Positions 8,631 to 16,422 of a stretch of 42,677 nucleotides of DNA are shown piece by piece. Position numbers and translations under genes: made by a program. The stretch covers positions 1 through 42,677 of the forward strand of contig CAMCTY010000014.1 of assembly GCA_945878725.1 (NCBI GenBank), read 5' to 3'. Under the pieces are notes generated by a model. It worked only from the letters and a program-made list of their open reading frames with translations. It did not search any database and was not told the origin of the DNA. The DNA comes from Bifidobacterium breve (GTDB lineage: Bacteria; Actinomycetota; Acidimicrobiia; Acidimicrobiales; Acidimicrobilacustridaceae). Each line of letters opens with the position of its first letter. The first letter of the stretch is position 1.

Positions 8631-9068
8631 ATGTCGCCGCGTAAGACAATCCCACCAGACGCACGGGCGCCGCAGGTTCGAGCCGCCGGGGGCGTGTTGT
8701 GGCGCAGTGTCGATGGACAACTGCTCGTTGCCGTCGTGCATCGTCCGCTTTACCGCGACTGGACGTTCCCAAAAGGGAAACTCGATCCGGAAGAAACCGA
8801 CGAGCAGGCCGCGCAACGCGAAGTGCTCGAGGAGACCTCGTTTGTGTGTGATCTCGAGGAAGAACTTCCGTCAGTGCACTATCTCGATCACAAGGGTCGA
8901 ACCAAACAGGTTCGGTACTGGAAGATGGCTGTCCGCTCAGGTGAGTTCGCCGTCAATGATGAGGTCGACGAACTTGTGTGGGTGTCACCGGCTGATGCTG
9001 CTGCACTGTTGACCTACCCGCATGATGTCGATGTGCTTGATGCATTCGGCAAACTTTTCGAGAGTTGA
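8631..9068 (+). CDS. Nudix hydrolase, MutT1-like without phosphatase domain
   Basis: A 145-aa Nudix protein that hydrolyses a nucleoside diphosphate linked to another moiety. The Nudix box runs from Gly49 to Phe71: Gly49, Glu55, Arg63-Glu64 and Glu67-Glu68, with the usual final glycine replaced by Ser70. FPKGKLDP and the ppk1 neighbour resemble mycobacterial MutT1, but MutT1 carries a C-terminal histidine-phosphatase domain that is missing here. ATG 8631 follows the ppk1 stop by 20 nt; the frame is open further upstream inside ppk1 but unconserved there. Possible substrates are 8-oxo-dGTP or diadenosine polyphosphates; this is inference. Confidence 0.88.
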   Translation: MSPRKTIPPDARAPQVRAAGGVLWRSVDGQLLVAVVHRPLYRDWTFPKGKLDPEETDEQAAQREVLEETSFVCDLEEELPSVHYLDHKGRTKQVRYWKMAVRSGEFAVNDEVDELVWVSPADAAALLTYPHDVDVLDAFGKLFES

Positions 9069-9080
9069 CTCACCCGATCG

Positions 9081-9533
9081 TCAGACGGCGAGTTCGTCCA
9101 GAAGCCCAAGCACTCGGCGTTCGATCTCGTCGCGGATTGGGCGCACCGATTCAACGCCCTGCCCAGCCGGGTCTTCAAGGACCCAGTCGAGATAGCGCTT
9201 GCCGGGAAAGAACGGGCAGGCGTCGCCACAGCCCATCGTGATCACGACATCGGAGGCCTGCACCGCGGCCTCGGTGAGCTTCTTCGGATGCGCGCCGCCG
9301 GCCAGCAGATCGATTCCGACCTCCGCCATCGCCTCGATGACGGCCGGGTTGAGTTGGTCGGCGGGAGCGCTTCCAGCCGACCTGACAACAACGCGCCCGG
9401 CGCCGTGTTTGGCGAGCAGCGCCGCCGCCATCTGCGAGCGACCCGCATTGTGAACACACACGAAGAGAACCTCGGGTACGGAGTCGGTATCGAGTTGTTC
9501 GGGTACGGCTGACTGGTCTGCGGGGGATGTCAT
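9081..9533 (-). CDS. arsC: Arsenate reductase, low-molecular-weight phosphatase type
   Basis: Reduces arsenate to arsenite in the cytosol using a cysteine relay. The 150-aa protein has the P-loop Cys26-VHNAG-Arg32 (CX5R), the second and third redox cysteines at Cys102 and Cys106 in MGCGDACP, and the acidic DP segment near residue 121. These are the marks of thioredoxin- or mycothiol-linked ArsC. Its ATG overlaps the stop of the aquaporin gene (ATGA, 9530-9533), so the two are translationally coupled. No arsenite pump (ArsB, Acr3) is present; the aquaporin probably provides the exit route. Confidence 0.93.
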   Translation of the reverse strand: MTSPADQSAVPEQLDTDSVPEVLFVCVHNAGRSQMAAALLAKHGAGRVVVRSAGSAPADQLNPAVIEAMAEVGIDLLAGGAHPKKLTEAAVQASDVVITMGCGDACPFFPGKRYLDWVLEDPAGQGVESVRPIRDEIERRVLGLLDELAV

Positions 9534-10321
9534 CGGGAGGTTCCTTCGGGTGAATCGGTGTGGGGTGAATCGGTGTGGGGTGAATCGGTGTGGGGTGAAT
9601 CCGTGTTGGTGATGTCGTTGTGACGCAAGAGGATCTCGTCGGCAACTTCGCCGATGGTGGGGAACAGCACCCAGATCACGCCGATGGCGAGAACCATGCC
9701 GACGAGTTGCATGGCGATGAACCCGAGCACTGATTCAGGGGCGATTCCTGCGAAGGTGTCAGACAGCGATCGGGCGATCGTGACAGCGGGGTTGGCGAAG
9801 CTCGTCGATGACGTGAAGAAGTATGCGGCGGCGATGTATCCGGCGACAGCGAACGGGGCTGCAGTCGATCGGCCGGATCGGACAACTCCGAAGATGACGA
9901 GAAGTAGTCCGAGGGTGGCGACGATCTCGCCCAGCCAGATGCCGCCGCCGTCACGGACCTTCGTGGATGCCTCGATCGCCGGAAGGCTGAACATCAGGTT
10001 GGCGATAATTACACCGACGATTGCGCCGGAAACCTGGGCCGCGAAATAGGGGAGGAGCTCGCGGTTTTTCATTCCGCCGAATACCCGGTCGGCGATCGTG
10101 ACGACCGGGTTGAAGTGGGCGCCGGAAACCGGACCGAGCGCGAGGATCAGTGCGACAAGGCCAGCCGCCGTTGCCGTGGTGTTGCACAGCAACTGCAATG
10201 CCACGTTGTCGGTCATGTTCGTGGCCATGATGCCGGAGCCGATGACGATGGCGAGGAGGAAGGCCGTTCCGATGAACTCGGCAAGGCAGCGGCGCAGCAG
10301 GAGGGGAAAAACGAAAGTCAC
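9530..10321 (-). CDS. Aquaporin/glycerol-facilitator family channel, probable arsenite channel (AqpS-like)
   Basis: A six-span MIP channel of about 263 aa. The two pore loops read GAHFNPV (NPV at 71-73, not NPA) and SFANPA (177-179) followed by the selectivity-filter arginine (184). Cotranscription with arsC and divergence from arsR copy the arsR-aqpS-arsC arrangement of Sinorhizobium, where the channel lets internally made arsenite flow out. The C-terminus ends in DSPHT repeats encoded by four 15-bp units. The frame is open to GTG 10396, but that start lies inside the putative ArsR operator, so I prefer GTG 10321 directly before the first membrane span. That start also lacks a clear ribosome site. 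Confidence 0.88.
   Translation of the reverse strand: MTFVFPLLLRRCLAEFIGTAFLLAIVIGSGIMATNMTDNVALQLLCNTTATAAGLVALILALGPVSGAHFNPVVTIADRVFGGMKNRELLPYFAAQVSGAIVGVIIANLMFSLPAIEASTKVRDGGGIWLGEIVATLGLLLVIFGVVRSGRSTAAPFAVAGYIAAAYFFTSSTSFANPAVTIARSLSDTFAGIAPESVLGFIAMQLVGMVLAIGVIWVLFPTIGEVADEILLRHNDITNTDSPHTDSPHTDSPHTDSPEGTSR
9548..9607. repeat. Four tandem 15-bp repeats in the aquaporin C-terminus
   Basis: The + strand unit GGGTGAATCGGTGTG repeats at 9548, 9563, 9578 and 9593, the last copy with changes. The period is a multiple of three and encodes a DSPHT pentapeptide array on the minus strand, so copy-number change would keep the frame. Confidence 0.92.
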
Positions 10322-10382
10322 GGGTGGAAGACCAAACGTTAGGGAAGGGCCCGGGCGGATTCCCGGCTGTCGACACAATGGC

Positions 10383-10410
10383 CAAGACATCGACACTTGT
10401 CAATGTCTTG
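10383..10410. promoter_or_regulatory. Near-perfect 28-bp palindrome, candidate ArsR operator
   Basis: Outer arms CAAGACAT (10383-10390) and ATGTCTTG (10403-10410) are perfect inverted repeats. Inside lies GACA-CT-TGTC (10392-10401). Only two base pairs of the 28-bp dyad mismatch. It is in the divergent region between the aquaporin-arsC genes and arsR, where ArsR dimers bind, so it probably controls both directions. Confidence 0.75.
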
Positions 10411-10475
10411 TCGCTATCATCCACTCGTTGTTCACCTCGGAACCTGATCCGGGCTGAGAAACCCGAGAGGTTCAG

Positions 10476-10865
10476 ATGGCGAACATGGCAAGTGCGAAAT
10501 CGGCAGGCATGAAATCGGCAGGCATGAAATCGACACGTACGAAATCGGCAAGTCCGTCGGTCTGTTGCGGCTCGGTGGCCGATGTGCCGCTGGACGAAGC
10601 GTCGGCTGACGCCCTGGCCACGGCATTCGCCGCCCTCGCCGATCCGGCTCGACTTCGACTTCTCTCCCTGATCAGTTCAGCGGAGGGTGGCGAGGTATGC
10701 GGCTGTGACCTTGTCGAACCGATCGGCCGTTCGCAGCCCACCGTAAGTCACCATCTCAAGATCCTGTTCGAGGCCGGCCTTGTGGCCAAGGAGAAGCGGG
10801 GCGTGTGGGTCTGGTATCGGGTGGTTCCGGGTCGATTCCGAGAACTTCGGGCTGCTCTTGCCTAA
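10476..10865 (+). CDS. arsR: ArsR/SmtB-family metalloregulator
   Basis: A 129-aa winged-helix repressor expected to leave DNA on binding As(III). The HTH is at about 83-101 (RSQPTVSHHLKILFEAG). Candidate As(III) thiols are Cys75 and Cys77 in EVCGCDL at the start of the recognition region, as in classical ArsR. An extra Cys30-Cys31 pair in the N-terminal arm could add a ligand. GAGAGG lies 5 nt before ATG 10476. The first ~25 residues are a Lys/Ser/Met repeat encoded by 15-bp units. It is divergent from aquaporin-arsC across a strong palindrome, so autoregulation is likely. Confidence 0.92.
   Translation: MANMASAKSAGMKSAGMKSTRTKSASPSVCCGSVADVPLDEASADALATAFAALADPARLRLLSLISSAEGGEVCGCDLVEPIGRSQPTVSHHLKILFEAGLVAKEKRGVWVWYRVVPGRFRELRAALA
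10496..10555. repeat. Four 15-bp repeats in the arsR N-terminus
   Basis: GAAATCGGCAGGCAT occurs exactly at 10496-10510 and 10511-10525, with diverged copies at 10526 and 10541. It encodes the lysine-rich KSAGM-type N-terminal arm in frame. Confidence 0.88.
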
Positions 10866-10889
10866 TTCGCCCGATGCCAGAAATTCGGG

Positions 10890-10911
10890 TTTCGTTCATC
10901 TTTCAGACACC
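10890..10911 (+). promoter_or_regulatory. Possible Pho-type box upstream of pstS
   Basis: Two adjacent 11-mers, TTTCGTTCATC (10890-10900) and TTTCAGACACC (10901-10911), agree at 8 of 11 positions. Eleven-base direct repeats with a TTCA-type core are the usual target form for PhoB/PhoP/RegX3-family regulators. The site lies about 95 nt before the pstS start. The rest of 10866-11003 is the pstS leader. Confidence 0.35.
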
Positions 10912-11003
10912 TAAAGCGCGGTTTACGGTCACATTGGCTCCTTAACGTTTCCCTCGACGTCACCAAGTGGTGTGTCTTCATCCTCTGTTAAGGGAGAATC
11001 ATC

Positions 11004-12089
11004 TTGCGTTCATCCAAACGGAGCCTCGTCTGGCTTCTTGCAGTTCTCACCACGGTCGGCCTTGTCGCCGGTGCGTGCGGAAGCAGCAATTCCGATTCGT
11101 CGAGCACGACCACCATGGCCGGCTCCAACTTTGATTACAAGTCGCTCTCGGGCACGCTCAACGGCTCCGGAGCAACATTCCCGAAGAACTTCTACGAAGA
11201 TTCCATTGCCAGCTTCAAGGACGTCGCTTCGGGCGTGACCGTGAACTACAACGCCGTTGGCTCTGGCCAGGGCAAGAAGGACCTTGCGGCAGGAACGTCC
11301 GACTGGGCGGGATCCGACAGCACTGTCAAGGATGATGAGAAGGCCGCCTTCAAGGGTGAGTTCCTCTACTTCCCGACCGTTGCCGCCCCGATCACGGTTC
11401 CCTACAACCTCACGGGCGTCACGAAGCTCCAGCTTTCCCCCTCGACCGTTGCCAAGATCTTCATGGCTTCGATCACCACCTGGAATGACGCGGCGATTGC
11501 TGCCGACAACCCCGGCGTGACCCTTCCGGCCACCGCCATCACCGTTGCCGTCCGCTCTGATGGTTCGGGTACTACCTCGAACTTCGCGAAGTACCTCGTG
11601 GCCGCGGCTCCGACTGACTTCACCCTGACCGCCGGTGACACCGTTGCCTGGCCGAAGGCTCAAGCAGGCAAGGGCAACGCTGGCGTCGCCCAGATCGTGA
11701 AGGACACCAACGGAGCCATTGGCTACGTCGACCTTTCCGACGCTCTCGCCACGAAGCTCACCACCGCCGCAATCAAGAACAAGGACGGCAAGTACGTCGC
11801 CCCGACTCTTGCCGGCGCAACAGCCGCTCTTGCTGGTGCTGAGGTCAAGGCCGATCTCACCTACAACGCGCTGAACACTGCTGGTGCAGAGACCTACCCG
11901 ATCACGGCGAGCACCTACGTGCTCGTTTACAAGTCGATCGCCACCCCGGCGACCGCCAACGCGATCCGCGGATGGCTCACGTTCCTGCTCACCGACGGCC
12001 AGGACCTTGCCGCCGATGCGTTCTTTGCTCCCTTGCCCACGAGCCTTCGTGACAAGGCCATCGCTCAGATCGCGATGATCCAGGGCTGA
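11004..12089 (+). CDS. pstS: Phosphate ABC transporter substrate-binding lipoprotein
   Basis: Captures phosphate outside the membrane and delivers it to PstCA. The 361-aa protein begins with a lipoprotein signal ending VAGAC (lipid-modified Cys25), then a Ser/Thr linker. The mature part has phosphate-binding motifs: NGSGATFPK, NYNAVGSGQGKKDL and VRSDGSGTTSNF. The start is TTG 11004, with AGGGAGAA at 10991-10998. It leads the operon, and a hairpin at its stop codon may raise its expression over the downstream genes. Confidence 0.95.
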   Translation: MRSSKRSLVWLLAVLTTVGLVAGACGSSNSDSSSTTTMAGSNFDYKSLSGTLNGSGATFPKNFYEDSIASFKDVASGVTVNYNAVGSGQGKKDLAAGTSDWAGSDSTVKDDEKAAFKGEFLYFPTVAAPITVPYNLTGVTKLQLSPSTVAKIFMASITTWNDAAIAADNPGVTLPATAITVAVRSDGSGTTSNFAKYLVAAAPTDFTLTAGDTVAWPKAQAGKGNAGVAQIVKDTNGAIGYVDLSDALATKLTTAAIKNKDGKYVAPTLAGATAALAGAEVKADLTYNALNTAGAETYPITASTYVLVYKSIATPATANAIRGWLTFLLTDGQDLAADAFFAPLPTSLRDKAIAQIAMIQG

Positions 12090-12097
12090 TAGCCCTG
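12081..12097 (+). terminator. Hairpin at the pstS stop, possible attenuator
   Basis: CAGGGCT (12081-12087) pairs perfectly with AGCCCTG (12091-12097) around GAT; the stop codon of pstS is within it. There is no T-run, so partial termination or 3'-end protection of pstS mRNA is more likely than full termination. Confidence 0.5.
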
Positions 12098-12118
12098 TCC
12101 AACGGGAATTGACGCATC

Positions 12119-13117
12119 GTGTCGCCACTCTCCACTGACGAACTTGTTGTCTCCCGGGAACTCCCGGGAGACAACGGTTCGGTGTTGCTCGGTTCGGCTG
12201 CGCGCCGACGCGGTGACACGCTCTTTCGGGGAGTGGCGCTCGGTGCGGGTCTCGTTGTTCTCATCGTCCTTGCCCTTATTGCGGCATCGACGACAAAAGA
12301 AGCATGGCCGGCCTTCCAGCAGGAAGGCCTTTCGTTTGTTACCTCCAGTACATGGATTCCCTCTGAGGGGAAGTTCGGTGCGCTGGCTTTTATTTACGGC
12401 ACGATTCTGTCGTCGTTTATTGCGGTGGTTCTCGCTGTCCCGGTGAGTCTTGGCATCGCGCTCTACGCGAATGAAGCAGCGCCCCGACGTCTACGCCGAC
12501 CCGTCGTCTACGTGATGGATCTGCTTGCTGCTATTCCGTCTGTTGTTTACGGCCTGTGGGGAATCATCGTTCTTGCTCCCGCCATCAAGCCCGTTTACGA
12601 AGCGATCAACGGAGCGGTGGGCGGAGTCCCCGTTCTCGGTTGGTTCTTCAACGGCACGAGCGGTCGGAGTTTCATGACCGCCGGCATCATTCTCGCAATC
12701 ATGATCACGCCGATCGTTACCTCGTTGAGCCGCGAGGTCATCGCCACGGTTCCGTCGGCACAGCGCGAAGCGGCCTACGGAATGGGAGCGACTCGCTGGG
12801 AGATGATTCGCGCTGCAGTGCTTCCTTGGAGCCGCGGCGGTATCACCGGTGCGGTGATGCTTGGTCTCGGTCGAGCCATGGGTGAAACGATTGCCGTTGC
12901 CCTTGTCATTGGCTCGCAGGCGCAGATCACCACGCACTTGTTTGAAGCCGGTGACTCGATGGCGGCTGTGATCGTCAACCAGTTCGGAGAGTCATCGGGA
13001 ATTCACCGCTCCGCACTCATTGGACTTGGCGTGGTGCTCTTCATCGTCACGATCCTGGTCAACGTGTCCGCTCGTTCGATCGTCACTCGTTTCGATCGTC
13101 GATCGAGGGGAGTGTGA
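12119..13117 (+). CDS. pstC: Phosphate ABC transporter permease PstC
   Basis: One of two membrane subunits forming the phosphate channel. The 332-aa protein has about six spans and the permease EAA loop (REAAYGMGATRWEMIRAAVLP near 220-240). IPSVVYGLWG is typical of PstC. The start is GTG 12119, 29 nt after the pstS stop. The first ~35 residues are hydrophilic, and their codons contain a perfect 14-bp inverted repeat (12146-12175), unusual for a coding region. Its stop precedes the pstA start by 1 nt. Confidence 0.95.
   Translation: MSPLSTDELVVSRELPGDNGSVLLGSAARRRGDTLFRGVALGAGLVVLIVLALIAASTTKEAWPAFQQEGLSFVTSSTWIPSEGKFGALAFIYGTILSSFIAVVLAVPVSLGIALYANEAAPRRLRRPVVYVMDLLAAIPSVVYGLWGIIVLAPAIKPVYEAINGAVGGVPVLGWFFNGTSGRSFMTAGIILAIMITPIVTSLSREVIATVPSAQREAAYGMGATRWEMIRAAVLPWSRGGITGAVMLGLGRAMGETIAVALVIGSQAQITTHLFEAGDSMAAVIVNQFGESSGIHRSALIGLGVVLFIVTILVNVSARSIVTRFDRRSRGV
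12146..12175. promoter_or_regulatory. Perfect 14-bp inverted repeat inside the start of pstC
   Basis: GTTGTCTCCCGGGA (12146-12159) and TCCCGGGAGACAAC (12162-12175) are exact reverse complements around a 2-nt centre. The dyad begins 27 nt after the pstC start. As RNA it would form a very stable hairpin close to the initiation region; as DNA it could be a dimer-binding site. The encoded stretch (ELVVSRELPGDNG) is hydrophilic and probably tolerant of sequence constraint. Confidence 0.85.
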
Positions 13118-13118
13118 C

Positions 13119-14021
13119 ATGACCGATCTCTTCCTTGAATCCGAAGCGGAGCGACTCCTCCTCGATGCAACCACGAGCCGGTCGCGTCGAGTTAAGAATC
13201 GGCTTGCATCGATATGGATGCTCGGTTCGCTCGTCGTGGCACTCATTCCTTTGACCTTGGTTATCGGTTACGTGCTCTTCAAAGGGGCCGGTGAACTTTC
13301 GTTGGCGTGGTTCACGGAGGATCTTCCGTCGATCACTCGCAAGCCCGGTGGCGGGATGGGTCCGGCAATCGTCGGAACGCTGCTGATCACGGCTGGCGCT
13401 GCGATTCTGTCGGTGCCTCTCGGCATCCTCGGAGCGGTGTATCTGCACGAGTACGGCGGCAAGACGTACACCGCTCGCCTCGTACGTTTCATGGCTGACG
13501 TGATGACTGGTGTTCCGTCGATCGTCATGGGCCTGTTCATCTACACGGTTTGGACATTGCAATTTGGTCTTGAAGGTATCGGCGGTTCACTCGCACTTGC
13601 CTGCTTGATGCTGCCGATCATCATCCGGTCGACCGAGGAAATGCTCCGCCTCGTTCCCGACGAACTTCGCCAAGCCAGCTACGCCCTCGGTAACCGGAAA
13701 TGGCGCACGATCTTCACTGTTGTTCTTCCGGCGTCCTTTGGTGGGATCACCTCCGGCGTGATGATTGCGATTGCCAGAGCAGCCGGCGAAACGGCGCCTT
13801 TGGTGTTCACCATCGGCGCAGCCCGCAACCTCAATCTCAACCTTTTCGACGGTCCAATGACTGCACTTTCGGTGCAGATTTTCGGCAATGCCCAGACACC
13901 CTTTGATGCCGCTCAGGCTCGGGCCTGGGGCGCGGCACTCACGCTTGTCGGCATCGTCTTTCTCTTCACCATTCTTGCCCGAGTCATTTCCGCCCGCGTC
14001 GCTCGTCGTCACAATGCCTGA
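13119..14021 (+). CDS. pstA: Phosphate ABC transporter permease PstA
   Basis: The second membrane subunit of the phosphate importer, 300 aa, with about six spans. Typical PstA segments are [15 protein letters not shown], the EAA loop [23 protein letters not shown], and the pore-region segment [16 protein letters not shown] 13119 begins 1 nt after the pstC stop and has GAGGGGAG upstream. Its 3' end overlaps the region before pstB. Confidence 0.95.
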   Translation: MTDLFLESEAERLLLDATTSRSRRVKNRLASIWMLGSLVVALIPLTLVIGYVLFKGAGELSLAWFTEDLPSITRKPGGGMGPAIVGTLLITAGAAILSVPLGILGAVYLHEYGGKTYTARLVRFMADVMTGVPSIVMGLFIYTVWTLQFGLEGIGGSLALACLMLPIIIRSTEEMLRLVPDELRQASYALGNRKWRTIFTVVLPASFGGITSGVMIAIARAAGETAPLVFTIGAARNLNLNLFDGPMTALSVQIFGNAQTPFDAAQARAWGAALTLVGIVFLFTILARVISARVARRHNA

Positions 14022-14094
14022 TGATGAGCAGCCCTACCGGCCTAGCCCTAGTCCCGTGACCGACGAAGACACCACGAACGCAGAGGATTCACCT

Positions 14095-14973
14095 ATGCCC
14101 TCCGAGACACTCCCCACTACGAGCGTTACGCCGACCGCAGCCGCTGCTCCCGTTGCTACCCAAGTAGCCGACGCAGCCTCCGGTGCGTCGGCGCCGAATG
14201 TCGTGTTCGAGGCGCGTGATTTGAACGTGTTCTATGGCGCGTTCAAGGCAGTCCGCGACGTCAACCTCTCCATTCACCAGCATGAGATCACGGCGTTCAT
14301 CGGGCCATCGGGTTGCGGCAAATCGACGGTGCTGCGCTGCTTCGACCGGATGAACGATCTGATCGAAAGCGCCAGAGTCGAAGGTCAGGTTCTGTACCAC
14401 GGGGTCAACCTCTACGACCCTCGGATCGATCCCGTTGAAGTGCGTAAGCGCGTCGGGATGGTCTTCCAGAAGCCGAACCCCTTTCCCAAGTCGATCTACG
14501 ACAACATCGCTTTTGGTCCGAGAATCTCGGGCTCGAAAGAGAACCTCGACGATGTCGTTGAGAAGGCACTCCGCCAGGCGGCGCTGTGGGACGAGGTGAA
14601 GGACCGCCTTAAGAAGTCGGCCATGGGTCTTTCTGGTGGCCAGCAGCAGAGGCTCTGCATCGCGCGTGCCATTGCGGTTGAACCCGAAGTCATTTTGATG
14701 GATGAGCCATGTTCCGCGCTTGACCCGATTGCAACCGCACGCATCGAAGACCTGATGCAGGAGCTCAAGTCGGAGTACACGATTCTCATCGTCACTCACA
14801 ACATGCAGCAGGCTGCGCGTGTGAGTGATCGAACGGCGTTCTTTACGACCGAAGTGAATCCAGAGAGCGATACGCGCACAGGACTGTTGGTCGAGTTTGA
14901 TTCGACGAACACGATCTTCTCGGCGCCCTCGGACGATCGGACGGAGAATTATGTCACCGGCCGATTCGGCTGA
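14095..14973 (+). CDS. pstB: Phosphate ABC transporter ATPase PstB
   Basis: Powers phosphate import by ATP hydrolysis on the cytosolic side. Walker [10 protein letters not shown] (70-78), ABC signature LSGGQQQR (179-186) and Walker B with LMDEP (201-205) are intact, and [20 protein letters not shown] is typical of PstB. The protein has an Ala/Thr-rich N-terminal extension of about 35 residues before the ABC core. I prefer ATG 14095, with AGAGGA upstream. ATG 14014, overlapping the end of pstA, would add 27 residues but has no ribosome site. The end overlaps phoU1. Confidence 0.95.
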   Translation: MPSETLPTTSVTPTAAAAPVATQVADAASGASAPNVVFEARDLNVFYGAFKAVRDVNLSIHQHEITAFIGPSGCGKSTVLRCFDRMNDLIESARVEGQVLYHGVNLYDPRIDPVEVRKRVGMVFQKPNPFPKSIYDNIAFGPRISGSKENLDDVVEKALRQAALWDEVKDRLKKSAMGLSGGQQQRLCIARAIAVEPEVILMDEPCSALDPIATARIEDLMQELKSEYTILIVTHNMQQAARVSDRTAFFTTEVNPESDTRTGLLVEFDSTNTIFSAPSDDRTENYVTGRFG

Positions 14974-15640
14974 CGGCGTTCCGCTCCGCCAAAATTTCGG
15001 GGCGGAACTCCAGGAACTCTCGATACAGGTCGAGATGATGGGAATCGTGGTCGATCAGAATCTCGAACGAATGCTCGAGGTCCTGCGATCAGGGAATCTC
15101 ACAGTTGCGGACGAAGCCATCGCAATGGACGATCGCATCGACGCCATAAACGTTTCGCTTATGGAGCGTTGTCACGATCTCCTTCGCCGCGAAGCGCCGG
15201 TTGCGTCCGATCTGCGCCTGATCGTTTCGTCGCTCCGGGTTGTCGGCGAATTCGAGCGTGTGGGCGATCTTGCCTTGCGAGTTGTAAAGCTGGCTCCCGA
15301 TTTCGAACTTCTGAGTCGGATTCCGCGGGCGTTCGACATTCTGCAGACCATGGGCGATCACGCCGTGGAGCGGTATCGCGATGCTCTCCGGGCCTGGTCG
15401 GCCCTCGATCTCGACCTAGCCACCCGAGTTGCCACCGAACCTCCCGTTGGGATAGATGTTTCGCAACTGATTGAGTCGCTCCTTGCCTACGATGGGGAGG
15501 ACGCGGTGGCTGTTGCGCTCAGGACGATGGTCGCCGGTCAAGCACTCGACAGAATCGCCGATCATGCGGCGGTACTTGGAGCCAGAATCCGATACCTGAT
15601 TACAGGTGATCCTGATCACCTTGCTGCAGAAGTGCGTTAA
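14951..15640 (+). CDS. PhoU-family phosphate signalling protein (first copy)
   Basis: A 229-aa protein of two PhoU three-helix repeats. Each repeat has the metal-binding style motif: [22 protein letters not shown] in the first, and a degraded [18 protein letters not shown] in the second. PhoU links the Pst transporter to the sensor kinase and damps Pho signalling. ATG 14951 overlaps the end of pstB by 23 nt and has GGAG at 14943. The second repeat looks more diverged than in the neighbouring PhoU. Confidence 0.88.
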   Translation: MSPADSADGVPLRQNFGAELQELSIQVEMMGIVVDQNLERMLEVLRSGNLTVADEAIAMDDRIDAINVSLMERCHDLLRREAPVASDLRLIVSSLRVVGEFERVGDLALRVVKLAPDFELLSRIPRAFDILQTMGDHAVERYRDALRAWSALDLDLATRVATEPPVGIDVSQLIESLLAYDGEDAVAVALRTMVAGQALDRIADHAAVLGARIRYLITGDPDHLAAEVR

Positions 15641-15675
15641 CGCCAACCGGCGTCGATGCAACCCCAGGAGAATCC

Positions 15676-16422
15676 ATGCCAGAGCAGCGCAAGTCTTTCC
15701 ATTCTGAGCTTGACGAGATCCGCGACGAGATCGTGCAACTCGGCGCGCTCGTGAGCGAGTTCATCCCACGGGGTACTGAGGTCCTTCTCACCAACGACAT
15801 GCAAGGCGCGCTGGCCCTCATCGAAGCCGATGATCAGCTCGATGCTCTGACACTGCGCATTGAAGAGCAGTGCTACAACGTGCTCGCCCTCCAACACCCG
15901 ATGGCATCGGATCTCCGCTCGATCGTTACTGCTGTGTGGCTCACTGGCGAACTCGAACGTTCCGGTGACCTCATGGTCAATGTGGCAAAAGCGGCGCGCC
16001 GTATTTATGGGGCGACTCTCGATCCCAAGTTGAAGGGGCTCATCGAACGAATGAGCGAAGAAGCGAGTCGGCTCGTGAAACTCTCGCTTGACGCCTATGT
16101 CGAACGAAACGCGAGTCTCGGTGCGGCGATCGACGACATCGACGATGCGCTCGATGCAATTCATGGTGATTACATCGAGGCGATCTTCGAATCGCACGCC
16201 ACTCATGATCTGGGCCTTCAGGCCGCGGTTCAACTTGCGCTCGTGGGCCGTTATTACGAACGCATCGGCGACCACGCGGTAAACATCGGTCAGCGTGTCC
16301 AGTACATGGTCACCGGTTGGCTTCCGGAACAGACCGGCGCCGCCCGTGCCAAGGCTCGGGCTTCCTTCGAACTGCCAGCCGATCTCGATCCCCTCGCCGG
16401 GGGCGGCGTGGACGGCACCTGA
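15676..16422 (+). CDS. phoU: PhoU-family phosphate signalling protein (second copy)
   Basis: A 248-aa PhoU with both repeats well kept: SDLRSIVTAVWLTGELERSGDL in the first and VGRYYERIGDHAVNIGQRV in the second. It starts at ATG 15676 behind AGGAG, 35 nt after the first PhoU. Two PhoU genes inside one pst operon imply divided roles, for example one contacting PstB and one contacting the kinase. Its stop overlaps the kinase start (TGATG), which favours a kinase link. Confidence 0.92.
   Translation: MPEQRKSFHSELDEIRDEIVQLGALVSEFIPRGTEVLLTNDMQGALALIEADDQLDALTLRIEEQCYNVLALQHPMASDLRSIVTAVWLTGELERSGDLMVNVAKAARRIYGATLDPKLKGLIERMSEEASRLVKLSLDAYVERNASLGAAIDDIDDALDAIHGDYIEAIFESHATHDLGLQAAVQLALVGRYYERIGDHAVNIGQRVQYMVTGWLPEQTGAARAKARASFELPADLDPLAGGGVDGT

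Noticed and set aside
9548..9607. CRISPR array
   Set aside because: Units are directly adjacent with no spacers and code in frame.
11010..12128. 372-aa minus-strand frame opposite pstS
   Set aside because: A shadow of pstS; no protein family features and the + strand product is unmistakable.
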